From contig NZ_CP034791.1 in assembly GCF_003999255.1 (NCBI RefSeq), positions 1,962,501-2,026,500 on the forward strand: a stretch of 64,000 nt of DNA, written 5' to 3'. The notes under the pieces were generated by a model that saw nothing but the letters and a program-made list of their open reading frames with translations, was not told the origin of the DNA and ran no database searches. The translations under genes were made by a program, and so were the position numbers. The number at the start of each line of letters is the position of its first letter. Positions within the stretch are counted from its first letter, which is position 1. Shown here in pieces: positions 27,500 through 36,430 of this stretch. The stretch is from Caldicellulosiruptor changbaiensis (lineage in GTDB: Bacteria; Bacillota; Thermoanaerobacteria; Caldicellulosiruptorales; Caldicellulosiruptoraceae).

Positions 27500-28747
27500 C
27501 TAAATCTCCCCAGTTATCACTGATGTGAAAACCTCTTTGTCAAAAAAGGAAAGCTGCTGCATTCTTTGCTGAGCCACTGCTTTTTCTGTCAATTGCAATT
27601 TTATTTTTTCTGGCTGAAGGTCAATCAAATGCCTTTCATAAGTCTTACCGTTGCACGTTATGAAAAACTTTGCTCTTTTTAAGACAACTCCTATTTTTTT
27701 CAAGTCATCAAAGTCAAGAGAATGAAATACTCTATTTTTGATAATCCTTCTCGCACTTTTTATACCTATTCCCGGCACTCTTATTAGCTCTTCATAGTTT
27801 GCTTTGTTTACCTCAACAGGAAACTTATCAAGGTGTCTGAGCGCCCACATAACTTTTGGGTCAACTTCAAGATCAAGGTTTTCATCCTTTTCAAAAAGCT
27901 CATCAGCAGAAAAATTGTAAACCCTAATCAGCCAGTCTGCTTGATATAGTCTATGCTCTCTTAAAAGAGGTGGTTTTTCTACTCTCAAAATCCTTGGGTC
28001 ATTGTTCACAGGTGTATAAGCAGAATAGTAAACTCTTTTTAGCTTGAATTTTCTATACAAATGCTGGCTTAAGTTTATAATCTTATAATCACTATCGTCT
28101 GTTGCACCAATTATCATCTGAGTACTTTGCCCAGCTGACACAAAGTTTCTTTCTTCCTCACCTACTTTTGTTATAAACTCCATTGGTTTTAAAATGCTCT
28201 CTTTTGACTTGTTTGGACAAAGAAGTTTTAAGCTCTTTTCAGATGGAAGCTCAATATTGACACTCATTCTGTCTGCTAAAAACCCTGTTTTTCTAATCAA
28301 ATCAAGTGATGCATATGGGATTGCTTTTACGTGAATATATCCATTGAACTGATACTTGTGTCGCAAAAGATATACCGTTTTGTACAACATCTCCATTGTC
28401 CAGTCAGGAGAGTTTTTGATAGCAGAACTTAGAAAAAGGCCTTCAATGTAATTTCTCTTGTAAAAATTCATGGTAAGCTCAGCAACTTCATGAGGAGTAA
28501 AAGTTGCCCTTTTTATGTCGTTGCTCTTTCTGTTAATACAATAGGCACAGTCAAAGATGCATTCGTTTGTAAAAAGAATTTTCAAAAGAGATATACACCT
28601 GCCATCATCTGTCCAGCTGTGACAAATACCCGCTGTAAAGGTTGAACCAATACCATAATTTGTTTCACGTTTACTACCGCTTGAAGCACAAGAAACATCA
28701 TACTTTGCTGCTGCACCCAGTATCTGAAGTTTTTCAAGGATGTCCAT
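27500..28747 (-). CDS. Putative DNA modification/repair radical SAM protein (TIGR03916 type)
   Basis: The radical SAM cluster motif is CIFDCAYC (CxxxCxxC, about residue 65). A C-terminal helix-hairpin-helix, YEELIRVPGIGIKSARRII, suggests DNA binding. KYDVSCASSGSKR and CHSWTDDGRCISLLK near the N-terminus are family signatures. The start is placed at ATG 28747; a GTG three codons upstream is possible. It forms a two-gene module with the downstream TIGR03915-type gene. Confidence 0.85.
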   Translation of the reverse strand: MDILEKLQILGAAAKYDVSCASSGSKRETNYGIGSTFTAGICHSWTDDGRCISLLKILFTNECIFDCAYCINRKSNDIKRATFTPHEVAELTMNFYKRNYIEGLFLSSAIKNSPDWTMEMLYKTVYLLRHKYQFNGYIHVKAIPYASLDLIRKTGFLADRMSVNIELPSEKSLKLLCPNKSKESILKPMEFITKVGEEERNFVSAGQSTQMIIGATDDSDYKIINLSQHLYRKFKLKRVYYSAYTPVNNDPRILRVEKPPLLREHRLYQADWLIRVYNFSADELFEKDENLDLEVDPKVMWALRHLDKFPVEVNKANYEELIRVPGIGIKSARRIIKNRVFHSLDFDDLKKIGVVLKRAKFFITCNGKTYERHLIDLQPEKIKLQLTEKAVAQQRMQQLSFFDKEVFTSVITGEI

Positions 28748-28830
28748 TTCAATCACTTCTTTGTTTATTCTTTGACTTTATAACTATATAATAACCGAAT
28801 ACATATTCTATTTCAATAGTTTAGGTCACA

Positions 28831-28874
28831 TCAAAAAAAACTGGGACCCTTCAAAAAACAATTTGAAGAGCCCC
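28831..28874 (-). terminator. Terminator of the GH42 operon
   Basis: On the minus strand GGGGCTCTTCAAA pairs with TTTGAAGGGTCCC (two mismatches) and is followed by AGTTTTTTTT. Confidence 0.8.
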
Positions 28875-28905
28875 ATGTAATTAGCGAATTGCGGTAAAAA
28901 ATGCT

Positions 28906-30936
28906 TTATTTTCTTAATATCATGACCTCTTTTGCACTCATCATTACTTTGCCACTTAAGGTCCTTTGAGTTACCAGTTCATAGAACTCTTGTGGCAAAT
29001 CAATGTAAACATCATGGTTATTGAAATTCAAAAGGAAAATATACTCTTTGCCATCTTTTGTTCGTTTTGTAACCTCAACACCTTCTGGTACAGGCAAAAT
29101 TGGTTTTACACCAGCCATATCAGCATAGTATTTAATAAGTCCTTCTATAAACCTCTGCTCTGGCCTTGTACCTATATACACTGCCTTGCCATTGCCATAT
29201 GTATTCTCCAAAATAGCAGGCATTCCTTTGTAATAATCTTGCTCATAATATGCAAGCGCTTTTGCACCTTCTAAGTGAATGACATCACATATAAAGTCAC
29301 ACTCATACCTGCCATCAAGTGTTCCAAGTGGCTTTTCAAGAATGATTGCGTTTTTCATATCTGGAAAGAGTGCATCAATCTCCTCAATCCAGATTCCCAA
29401 AAGTTTTCTGAACCAGCCAGGATATCCTCCAAGAATTACCCTGTCGTTTTCATCAACAAGACCTGAAAGGAACGTAGTAATAAATATTCCCCCATTTTTC
29501 ACGTACTCTTCTATATTCTTTGCAGTCTTGTTATCGAGCAAATACAAAAGAGGTGCAACAACAAGTTTATACCTTGATAAATCTTCGGTTGGGTCAACAA
29601 CATCAATGTTTGTTTTCAGCTTGTACAAAGCCTTGTAATACGAATCAATGTGCTCTAAATACGAAATGTCATTTCTAAATCCCATACTCTCTTCAAGTGC
29701 CCACCAGTTTTCCCAGTCAAACAAAAGTGCTACATCGCTCTTGTTTACTGATTCTAAAATCTCATCTAAGCGCAAAAGCTCATCGCCAATCTGTTTTAGC
29801 TCTTTGCTAACTCTTGTATTCAAGTGCCCGGCATGTGGTACCATTGCAGAGTGGAATTTTTCACATGACCCCACCGACTGTCTCCACTGGAAATACAAAA
29901 CAGAATCTGCACCATGAGCTATTGCATGGTAGCTTAAAAGTCTTATCATTCCAGGGCGTTTTGCTGAATTGTACCACTGCCAATTTGTCTGGTTTGGTGT
30001 CTGTTCCATTAATATAAATGACTGATCTCTTTTTAGACCTCGCATAAGGTCATGCTTGAAAGCTATAGAATGTGGAGAGTCTTTGATAGAAGGATAATTG
30101 TCCCACGAAACTACGTCCATATACTGTGCCCATTTATGGTAATCGAGTGGTTTAAATGGGCCCATAAGGTTTGTTGTAACAGGCACATCTGGCATGTATT
30201 TTTTGATAATCTCAACTTCCATCTTATAAAGATTTAGAAGGCTGTCTGACATAAACCTCTTGTAATCAAGCGAAAGTCCCTGGAATGAGCTTTTTTGTCT
30301 GCCTGGCATATATTCATATTCTTCGTTCAGATACGATGGAACTTCTATCTCATCCCAATCATAGAATGTATGTCCCCAGAAAGCTGTGTTCCATCTCTTG
30401 TTAAGCTCATCCAATGTTTTATATCTTTCTTTTAGCCACTCTCTAAAGGCTTTAGCGCAGTTTTCACAGTAGCAGTAAGGACCATATTCATTACTTATAT
30501 GCCACATTATAACTGCCGGATGGTCTTTGTATCTCTTTGCCATCTCTTCAACAATTCTTTTTGCAGCCTCTTGGAAGTTTTTGCTGTTAGGACAGTAGTT
30601 CTGTCTTGCTCCATGCTTTCTCTTTCGTCCATAGATATCAACTGGCAGCACATCAGGGTATTTTTTTGATAGCCAAGCTGGTTGTGAAGCTGTTGGTGTT
30701 GCCAAGATGACGTGAATACCATTTGAATAGAGCTTATCAATTATTCTGTCAAGCCACTCAAACGTAAACTTGTCCTCATTTGGCTGAAGCTGAGCCCATG
30801 AAAATATTGGCATCGACACTGCATTTACATTGTAATACTTCATAAACTCAATATCTTTTTCCCATACCTCTTCTGTCCACTGGTCAGGATTATAATCTCC
30901 ACCGTGTAGGAATTTTTTCAATTTGATTTTGCCCAT
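28906..30936 (-). CDS. GH42 beta-galactosidase
   Basis: A 676-residue glycoside hydrolase. The N-terminal TIM barrel starts HGGDYNPDQWTEEVWEKDI; the acid/base glutamate is in WHISNEYGPYCYCENC, whose cysteines match the zinc cluster of thermophilic GH42 enzymes, and the nucleophile is in FILMEQTPNQTNW. A glutamine-amidotransferase-like trimer domain and a small C-terminal beta domain follow. No signal peptide, so it acts in the cytoplasm on imported galactosides or arabinosides. ATG at 30936 follows AAGGGGG. It is the last gene of an operon with a hydrolase and an ASRT-like protein. Confidence 0.95.
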   Translation of the reverse strand: MGKIKLKKFLHGGDYNPDQWTEEVWEKDIEFMKYYNVNAVSMPIFSWAQLQPNEDKFTFEWLDRIIDKLYSNGIHVILATPTASQPAWLSKKYPDVLPVDIYGRKRKHGARQNYCPNSKNFQEAAKRIVEEMAKRYKDHPAVIMWHISNEYGPYCYCENCAKAFREWLKERYKTLDELNKRWNTAFWGHTFYDWDEIEVPSYLNEEYEYMPGRQKSSFQGLSLDYKRFMSDSLLNLYKMEVEIIKKYMPDVPVTTNLMGPFKPLDYHKWAQYMDVVSWDNYPSIKDSPHSIAFKHDLMRGLKRDQSFILMEQTPNQTNWQWYNSAKRPGMIRLLSYHAIAHGADSVLYFQWRQSVGSCEKFHSAMVPHAGHLNTRVSKELKQIGDELLRLDEILESVNKSDVALLFDWENWWALEESMGFRNDISYLEHIDSYYKALYKLKTNIDVVDPTEDLSRYKLVVAPLLYLLDNKTAKNIEEYVKNGGIFITTFLSGLVDENDRVILGGYPGWFRKLLGIWIEEIDALFPDMKNAIILEKPLGTLDGRYECDFICDVIHLEGAKALAYYEQDYYKGMPAILENTYGNGKAVYIGTRPEQRFIEGLIKYYADMAGVKPILPVPEGVEVTKRTKDGKEYIFLLNFNNHDVYIDLPQEFYELVTQRTLSGKVMMSAKEVMILRK

Positions 30937-30961
30937 AGAAACAAAGCCCCCTTTTTAGTTT

Positions 30962-31333
30962 TTATTCAAGTGGAAATCCAATGACACTCAAAAGCGCCAT
31001 GTTACCCAATCGTGTGTCTAAACGTGACATCTGAACAACAATGTTTTGGTCACTTTCAACAACCAAAGAGTAGGGAACTTCTTTTGGAATAACAAGATTC
31101 CCTATAAGCTCTGATTTGTTTAGCCATGCATGAATTGTTCTTTTTGCCTTGACAACAAAATAATCACTTTCAATTGGGTCTCTGTCTTCAAAAAAAACTG
31201 TGAGTTTCACCTTTGCATCAACATCTCCAGTATTCACTATACACAAACATTCATGTCCAGGGATTGACATTGAACCCTCAGATGGAATATATCCATCAGG
31301 GATTACCCATACCTTCTTACCCAAGGCTTTCAT
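30962..31333 (-). CDS. Sensory-rhodopsin-transducer-like (ASRT fold) protein
   Basis: A 123-residue beta-rich protein starting KALGKKVWVIPDGYIPSEG, with CIVNTGDVDAKVKLTVFFED and VVQMSRLDTRLGNMALLS. These match the family of the Anabaena sensory rhodopsin transducer (PF07100), a tetrameric beta-sandwich. No rhodopsin gene is visible. The location between an esterase-like gene and a GH42 gene suggests a sugar-binding or regulatory role. Gaps of 22 and 25 bases support one operon. Confidence 0.82.
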   Translation of the reverse strand: MKALGKKVWVIPDGYIPSEGSMSIPGHECLCIVNTGDVDAKVKLTVFFEDRDPIESDYFVVKAKRTIHAWLNKSELIGNLVIPKEVPYSLVVESDQNIVVQMSRLDTRLGNMALLSVIGFPLE

Positions 31334-31355
31334 TTACAAAACCTCCCAAACATTT

Positions 31356-32489
31356 TTATTTTTGAATATTTAAAAACAAATAATCAAACGCATCTTTTTG
31401 CATGTATGAATTAAATTGATGAGGATTTGGATAAAATTTGTACGAAAAATTGTGTCTACAGCCTGCTCTGCTATAATACTCTTCAATCTTGGCTACTGCA
31501 CTCTTCATTGCATCAACTGGAAATAGAGAATCTTCGCTACACTGCATCACAAAAAGTTTTCTTGGAAGGATAAGCCCGGCTATATCTGGCAAGTCTAAAA
31601 AGCGCGTAAAGCTGGGGATATGTACCATGAATGTATGCCTTGAAGTTTGACCCAGCATTTTTGAAAACTCAGACATAAAAGCTATTACTAAGCTTGCCTT
31701 TATCTCTTTTTTCAAAGCGCTTAAAAATAAAGTTCTAAAACCACCCAAGGAAAACCCCATACACGCAATTCTACTTTTATCAACATCTTCTCTTTTCAAG
31801 AGATAATTTAGCCATGCAATGTCTTCGTTAATCAAGATACTTGGCCAGTTTGTCCCATAAAAATTGATATTCTTAAATATTATCTCTTCAAGCTCAGAAG
31901 AAATCCTATTAAAAAGCTTAATAAATTCGTAGCTACCCTCAGTAAGACTTGTTAGCTGTTCATAGGTTTTATTATCAACAAATATCTTTATTAGCTCTTG
32001 TGGGAACCTTCTCTTCCCAAAATAAAACGCATCAGGGCAGAAAACTGCAAACCCTCTTTCAAGCAGGTCAAGAGCCCATCTTTTTGATGAATAAAACTTT
32101 TCTCTGTACTCTCTTATAAAAGGCTGTGTACTATCATCCATAAAGATTCTCTCTTTGCCGTAGTAATAAAATCCACCATGGTCATGCAAAACTACAACAA
32201 CAGGATAAGGTGGACTTGAATTGGATGGTTTTAAAAATGCTGCCTCTGATTCAATACCATTTAGGTTAGCTGTTACTATTTCTTCTGTGAAGGCTTCATA
32301 GAAGCTCTCTTTTTTGTTTTTTTCAACAAAACACAAATCTAACTTTAAATAAAGCAAAGATTGTAGCTTTTCAAGTACATTTTTTTGGAATTCAAAATCA
32401 TATGAGTTTAAGATATCATATGCCCATTGTGGATTATGTGCATCCGGTTTGTTGTGAATTCCAAAATACTCTTCAAAAATCCTAAGCAT
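31356..32489 (-). CDS. Alpha/beta-hydrolase, acetyl-esterase-like
   Basis: A 377-residue serine hydrolase of the dienelactone-hydrolase/acetyl xylan esterase (Abhydrolase_7) group. The oxyanion region is VVVLHDHGGFYYYG, the nucleophile is in MGFSLGGFRT, the acid is probably the aspartate of QCSEDSLFP and the histidine lies in YPNPHQFN. No signal peptide, so a cytoplasmic deacetylase acting on imported oligosaccharides is plausible given the GH42 partner. First gene of the operon, ATG at 32489. Confidence 0.82.
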   Translation of the reverse strand: MLRIFEEYFGIHNKPDAHNPQWAYDILNSYDFEFQKNVLEKLQSLLYLKLDLCFVEKNKKESFYEAFTEEIVTANLNGIESEAAFLKPSNSSPPYPVVVVLHDHGGFYYYGKERIFMDDSTQPFIREYREKFYSSKRWALDLLERGFAVFCPDAFYFGKRRFPQELIKIFVDNKTYEQLTSLTEGSYEFIKLFNRISSELEEIIFKNINFYGTNWPSILINEDIAWLNYLLKREDVDKSRIACMGFSLGGFRTLFLSALKKEIKASLVIAFMSEFSKMLGQTSRHTFMVHIPSFTRFLDLPDIAGLILPRKLFVMQCSEDSLFPVDAMKSAVAKIEEYYSRAGCRHNFSYKFYPNPHQFNSYMQKDAFDYLFLNIQK

Positions 32490-32553
32490 TTTTACACTTT
32501 CCCTTCAAACTTAGCCTTTATAAATTTTTATTTTTTCGCTCAAGTTTTATTAT

Positions 32554-32583
32554 ATTATATCAGTTAAAATCAATGGCTGTTAA
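32554..32583 (-). promoter_or_regulatory. Promoter of the esterase-GH42 operon
   Basis: On the minus strand TTAACA (32583-32578) and TATAAT (32559-32554), spaced 18 bases. The inverted repeat at 32572-32589 overlaps the -35 box. Confidence 0.6.
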
Positions 32584-32589
32584 GCCATT
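32572..32589. promoter_or_regulatory. Operator-like inverted repeat over the -35 box
   Basis: AATGGCT GTTA AGCCATT, two perfect 7-base arms around a 4-base spacer. Its position over the -35 box suits a repressor of the sugar-utilisation operon. Confidence 0.5.
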
Positions 32590-32642
32590 TTAGCATGTTA
32601 GATATTAAGATTGATATAAGGATTTTAAGATGAATAAAAAAG

Positions 32643-32671
32643 TTGCAATTTTGTACTTTTGATTTTATAAT
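32643..32671 (+). promoter_or_regulatory. Promoter of tRNA-Arg
   Basis: TTGCAA (32643-32648), a 17-base spacer and TATAAT (32666-32671), 25 bases before the tRNA. Confidence 0.75.
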
Positions 32672-32696
32672 TTAGTATGAATAATTTAAAAGAGAA

Positions 32697-32772
32697 GCGC
32701 CCGTAGCTCAGAGGATAGAGCGTAGGACTTCGAATCCTGTGGTCGGGGGTTCGACTCCCCCCGGGCGTGCCA
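32697..32772 (+). tRNA. tRNA-Arg (anticodon TCG)
   Basis: A 76-base cloverleaf. The acceptor stem GCGCCCG pairs with CGGGCGT (one G-U), the D stem is GCTC/GAGC, and the anticodon loop is CTTCGAA with anticodon TCG. The T arm is GGGGG TTCGACT CCCCC. CCA is encoded. It reads CGA codons and marks the left edge of the accessory segment; no repeat of its 3' end was found in the window. Confidence 0.97.
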
Positions 32773-33157
32773 GAGATATAAAGGGTTTAGAAAATTGACA
32801 AATAAACAAATCAAATAAATTGACATCTATTTGACACCTATAAGAAAATAACAGAAATTGGTATGCAGTTTAGAAGTGAATATATATATGCGGCAACTAA
32901 ACTTTTACGTCTGGATTACTTCGCAGCTATTCCACAAAGAGGTCTTTGGAAACTAAATTCGCCGGTGTAGTTTAGTTATGAGAAATCATTTTTTATGTGT
33001 TTAAATCAGAAATAGATCTGTATTAAACTTCTTGAAGTTTTGAAATCTCATCAATTGTGTCTGTAACTTATTTAATTTCTTTTTTCTCGATAACTCTACA
33101 ATTTTCATATAGCACAATTCCACAAAAGTTAGAATATAAAAAAAGTGGGGTAACATT
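32773..33157 (+). other. Gap behind tRNA-Arg with a possible gene remnant
   Basis: No complete gene. An open stretch at 32824-32970 encodes a fragment with MQFRSEYIYAATKLLRL followed by AIPQRGLWKLNSPV and a stop. The RGLWKLN ending resembles the winged-helix N-terminal domain of Mrr-type restriction proteins, so this may be the relic of such a gene. The rest is AT-rich, with no integrase or repeat seen. Confidence 0.35.
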
Positions 33158-33997
33158 ATGTTATTTTCGCAAAGAAAGGGATATAAACCACTCAAAAACA
33201 TTATCCAAAAAGATAATATTGATGAAGATTTAAGAAATGGGCTTTGGAATTGTTTTACAAGGTTTTATAAGAAACTCTATCAACTTGATTCTCTTTATAA
33301 TGAATATCTCCTGAAACTTTTAGACTCTATATGGGATAGTTATTTTAAAAAACCCATTGATACAATTCCAAAGATTAGTGAAGCTTATAATTTTCTGAGA
33401 ACATATTTCTTTGAATGTAAATGGTATGAAGTGTACGATTTTATTGAATTTATTCTAAATAACAATGATTTTATTCCCTCTTACTTGTTAATTGAGTTTG
33501 CACGTTCATGTAATAAAGTACTTGAAAGAGAAAATTCTGCGTTTAGAATAATAAATAATAAGTACATAATAGAAATTACTTCTGAGGAAGAAATAAATGC
33601 TATTGAAAATGTATTGAATCTTCCTAATGATTATAAAGTGATAAGGCTCCATCTAGAAGAAGCAATTAAATTATTATCAAATAGAGAGAGTAAAGACCCT
33701 CATAAGTATAGAAATTCTATAAAAGAATCAATAAGTGCTGTCGAAGCAATATGTAGGGAAGTCTCAGGAAAAGATAAGGCAACCTTAGGAGACGCTTTAA
33801 AAGCTATTGCTAAAAATAATGTCATACATCCTGCATTAAAAGAAGCATTTGAAAAATTATATGGATATACGAATGATGCCGAAGGAATAAGGCACGCTTT
33901 ATTAGAGGAACCTAATTTAAACTATGAAGATGCTTTATATATGGTAGTAACTTGTTCTGCTTTTGTGAATTATTTAATTCAAAAATCTAACAAATAA
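33158..33997 (+). CDS. AbiJ-like abortive-infection protein
   Basis: A 279-residue protein that opens FSQRKGYKPLKNIIQ and IDEDLRNGLWNCF, the pattern of the AbiJ N-terminal domain 4. The C-terminal half (IKESISAVEAICREVSGKDK, KLYGYTNDAEGIRHALLEEP, then CSAFVNYLI) is the conserved helical domain found in such proteins, with an R-x-A-L histidine-arginine cluster reminiscent of HEPN proteins. AbiJ-type proteins are linked to phage abortive infection. ATG at 33158 follows GTGGGG. It sits directly behind a tRNA in an accessory segment, consistent with a defence role. Confidence 0.75.
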   Translation: MLFSQRKGYKPLKNIIQKDNIDEDLRNGLWNCFTRFYKKLYQLDSLYNEYLLKLLDSIWDSYFKKPIDTIPKISEAYNFLRTYFFECKWYEVYDFIEFILNNNDFIPSYLLIEFARSCNKVLERENSAFRIINNKYIIEITSEEEINAIENVLNLPNDYKVIRLHLEEAIKLLSNRESKDPHKYRNSIKESISAVEAICREVSGKDKATLGDALKAIAKNNVIHPALKEAFEKLYGYTNDAEGIRHALLEEPNLNYEDALYMVVTCSAFVNYLIQKSNK

Positions 33998-34374
33998 CTC
34001 CATACTTATATTAATACTTGTAGAGCCTAATAAATACAATCAAGTTTTTAATTGAGGGGGCAATTATTACGCTTTATGGACAACATGAATATTTTTTATC
34101 AAAAATTTAAGAGTCTGTGGAATAAAACCGACCTGAACAAATAAACAAAATTATCAGATTAAGCAATAAAGAGATATTAATAAAAATGCTTTCCTCCCTG
34201 AGTTAAAATCATAGTAAAAACTCCAAAATAATAATAGTGAAGAGAGTAACGACTATCTTTATTAAAAAGTACAAAAGCAAAATTTTAAAACGGTAATACT
34301 AATAAATAGAAAACAAACAAAATTATTCCAGATGATTTCTCGCAAGAAGGATGGTTTAACTTAAATACACAAAA
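33998..34374. other. Gap with a possible C-terminal gene relic
   Basis: No intact gene. At 34126-34206 the plus strand reads PEQINKIIRLSNKEILIKML and a stop, preceded in frame by a stop. This resembles the helical tail (DUF4351-like) of Rpn/PD-(D/E)XK transposase-type proteins, but it is very short. Nothing else is recognisable. Confidence 0.25.
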
Positions 34375-34837
34375 TTATTTACAGACCCTAACACTTTGGC
34401 ATATATTTTTTATAAGAGATTTATATTTGGGTATATCTAACAAGCTGCCTGTGCAGAGATAGTTCTCTCTGCTGTCAATTAGAAAAATATCAGGATTATA
34501 TATCTTTCCCTTTTTATCAAACTCTACTATTACATTGAAGTTTTGAAACAAGTTTTCAGATGATACAGGTAACTTCATTGCTTCTGTCTTACCGTTTTTT
34601 GACCAGCTATAATTTTTTTGCTTCAACATTTGTTTCTCTAATCAATTTTTTCAATTTTGAACTATTTGGATACCTCCAGAGAGGTAAAATTGATTTTTCA
34701 TCATCGACCAATAAAATGCCCATTCTGTCTTTAAGAATTTTTAACAATGGTTTTATTTTATTTGCGAACCAAGCTCTTTCAACATATTCAATATATCCTG
34801 TGTTAAATAGTTTCTCATCAGAAAATTTTCCTCCCAA
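34375..34837 (-). pseudogene. Frameshifted gene of unknown function
   Basis: Two overlapping minus-strand frames form one interrupted protein. The first (34837-34607) ends RETNVEAKKL; the second (34629-34375) continues NYSWSKNGKTEAMKL. Removing one A from the seven-A run near 34613 joins them as RETNVEAKNYSWSKNG. The joined product is about 150 residues, with ILLVDDEKSILPLWRY and KIYNPDIFLIDSRENYLC. I do not recognise the family. No good start codon is visible, so the N-terminus may also be lost. It is the last gene of the MoxR-VWA array. Confidence 0.6.
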
Positions 34838-34895
34838 ACCTTCATTTTTAAAATAGTTAAAATATTGTCGATAATATAGTAATAATGAGATTAAT

Positions 34896-36380
34896 TTACA
34901 ATACGAGTTCTATATCTTCCTCTTGTTTTATGGTCTGTACAATTTCTTCTTTTAATAATTCATTTATCAAATCATTTGGCATTGCTCCTTCGCATGTAGC
35001 AAAGATCTCTGGAATAACATCTTTACCATATAATATTTTTTGTATACTATTCCAGCTAAATTCAAAACTTGCCATATCTTTAATTTTAAAAACAACTGGC
35101 TTATGCGCGTATTCAGGTTTCTTGGCAAATTCAATCTCAAGCATTAACTCTCTATTAGTATTTGCTATCAGCTTATCCAATGTAGTTTTAAACTCCGTAG
35201 TATTATCTACAGTTCTGATTAGCGGTTGAAGAGTATAATTACCATCAGATTTTAGAGTTATCTCAAACTTAAGGCAGCTATGTTTAGCATAACAGAAATA
35301 ATTGCATTTAATCTTTACATTTTTGTTTTTAAATTTCTGTAAATCTTCGTTATTCAAAACTTCAAGCCTGTGTTCTCTACAGAGGTACTCTGTTCTAAAA
35401 ATAAGCTTATTGTTACTACTGTCATCTAAAACTTTTATTAAAAAAGCTACTTCTTCTCCCGTTTTAGTAGTACAAGATTCAACTGAATATTTGCATTTCC
35501 TGTTACTTTTGACATATTTCAAAAAAACATTTATTAAACATTGAACTATATCTTGCATATAAGCAGATGCCAGACCAAACCATTCTGCTGTTCTTTTTTC
35601 TGAACAAACATTGAGCCCTGAAGGTTCAATTGGAATCAAAAATGTCTCTCCCCATTTTAATAGCATGTCTTTAACTTTATGATTTACTAAAGAAAAAAGC
35701 GTTTTAGTCTGGTCATCAGGATTGAACTCCTTCGCTTTAAGCGCTGGAGAAGTTATCCAAATTATGTCATTAGTAAGTTGTTGATAATGAAAATAACTTT
35801 TTAGTCCATACATAACTTCATAAATTGTATCTATGAATAATTTTCTTATTACTTCATAGCCTTTTTCTGTTTGCCTTATAAAAATAAAATAAGGAAAAAT
35901 TTTTATTTTGTTTTCCATTTTTTCGAGGTTAAGTTCATCACTAAACTTGACAAAACACCACCACTTGTCTTTTTCAAAAGTATATAAGTAACCTCCAATA
36001 AAAATAGTGTTATTTTTCTTCTTTTTCTGTGGTTTATCCCAGTTAGTGTAAATCATATAAACTTTTGAACTTCTCTCATCAGTATTGCTGCATGGCACTC
36101 CAATAATACTTTTACCATTGAACTCTGGAATGTAAGCCTTTGCTATTTTTTTAGTAACAATATCAACACGGTACATCTTATACTCTTTCTTCGAAAGCAA
36201 GTATTCAAAAAGAGATATACTTTTTTTGCCAGTGTTTATATCACAAAGATAACCTATTATTTTTTCGTGGTTGCGATAGTTATCAAAGTTACAAAAAACT
36301 TCATTGTCTATGTCAATATTATATTTTCTGAGTTCTTGTTTTGCATAATCTATTTTTTGACTGATATACTCAGAAATCAA
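34896..36380 (-). CDS. Unknown 494-residue protein of the MoxR-VWA array
   Basis: I recognise no domain. The protein has no signal peptide or membrane segment. Features are an N-terminal helical stretch (ISEYISQKIDYAKQELRKY), a central GGYLYTFEKDKWWCFVKF segment with repeated aromatic residues, cysteine-rich IKCNYFCYAKHSCLKFEI and a C-terminal acidic tail (EEDIELVL). It follows the MoxR ATPase by 50 bases on the same strand. By analogy with MoxR-VWA systems that have a third, system-specific protein, it could be the effector or substrate-recognition partner; this is inference from position. Confidence 0.7.
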   Translation of the reverse strand: MISEYISQKIDYAKQELRKYNIDIDNEVFCNFDNYRNHEKIIGYLCDINTGKKSISLFEYLLSKKEYKMYRVDIVTKKIAKAYIPEFNGKSIIGVPCSNTDERSSKVYMIYTNWDKPQKKKKNNTIFIGGYLYTFEKDKWWCFVKFSDELNLEKMENKIKIFPYFIFIRQTEKGYEVIRKLFIDTIYEVMYGLKSYFHYQQLTNDIIWITSPALKAKEFNPDDQTKTLFSLVNHKVKDMLLKWGETFLIPIEPSGLNVCSEKRTAEWFGLASAYMQDIVQCLINVFLKYVKSNRKCKYSVESCTTKTGEEVAFLIKVLDDSSNNKLIFRTEYLCREHRLEVLNNEDLQKFKNKNVKIKCNYFCYAKHSCLKFEITLKSDGNYTLQPLIRTVDNTTEFKTTLDKLIANTNRELMLEIEFAKKPEYAHKPVVFKIKDMASFEFSWNSIQKILYGKDVIPEIFATCEGAMPNDLINELLKEEIVQTIKQEEDIELVL

Positions 36381-36430
36381 TTACATTATCCTCCCCTCAT
36401 TGAACAATTATTTAAAAAATAAAATATATC

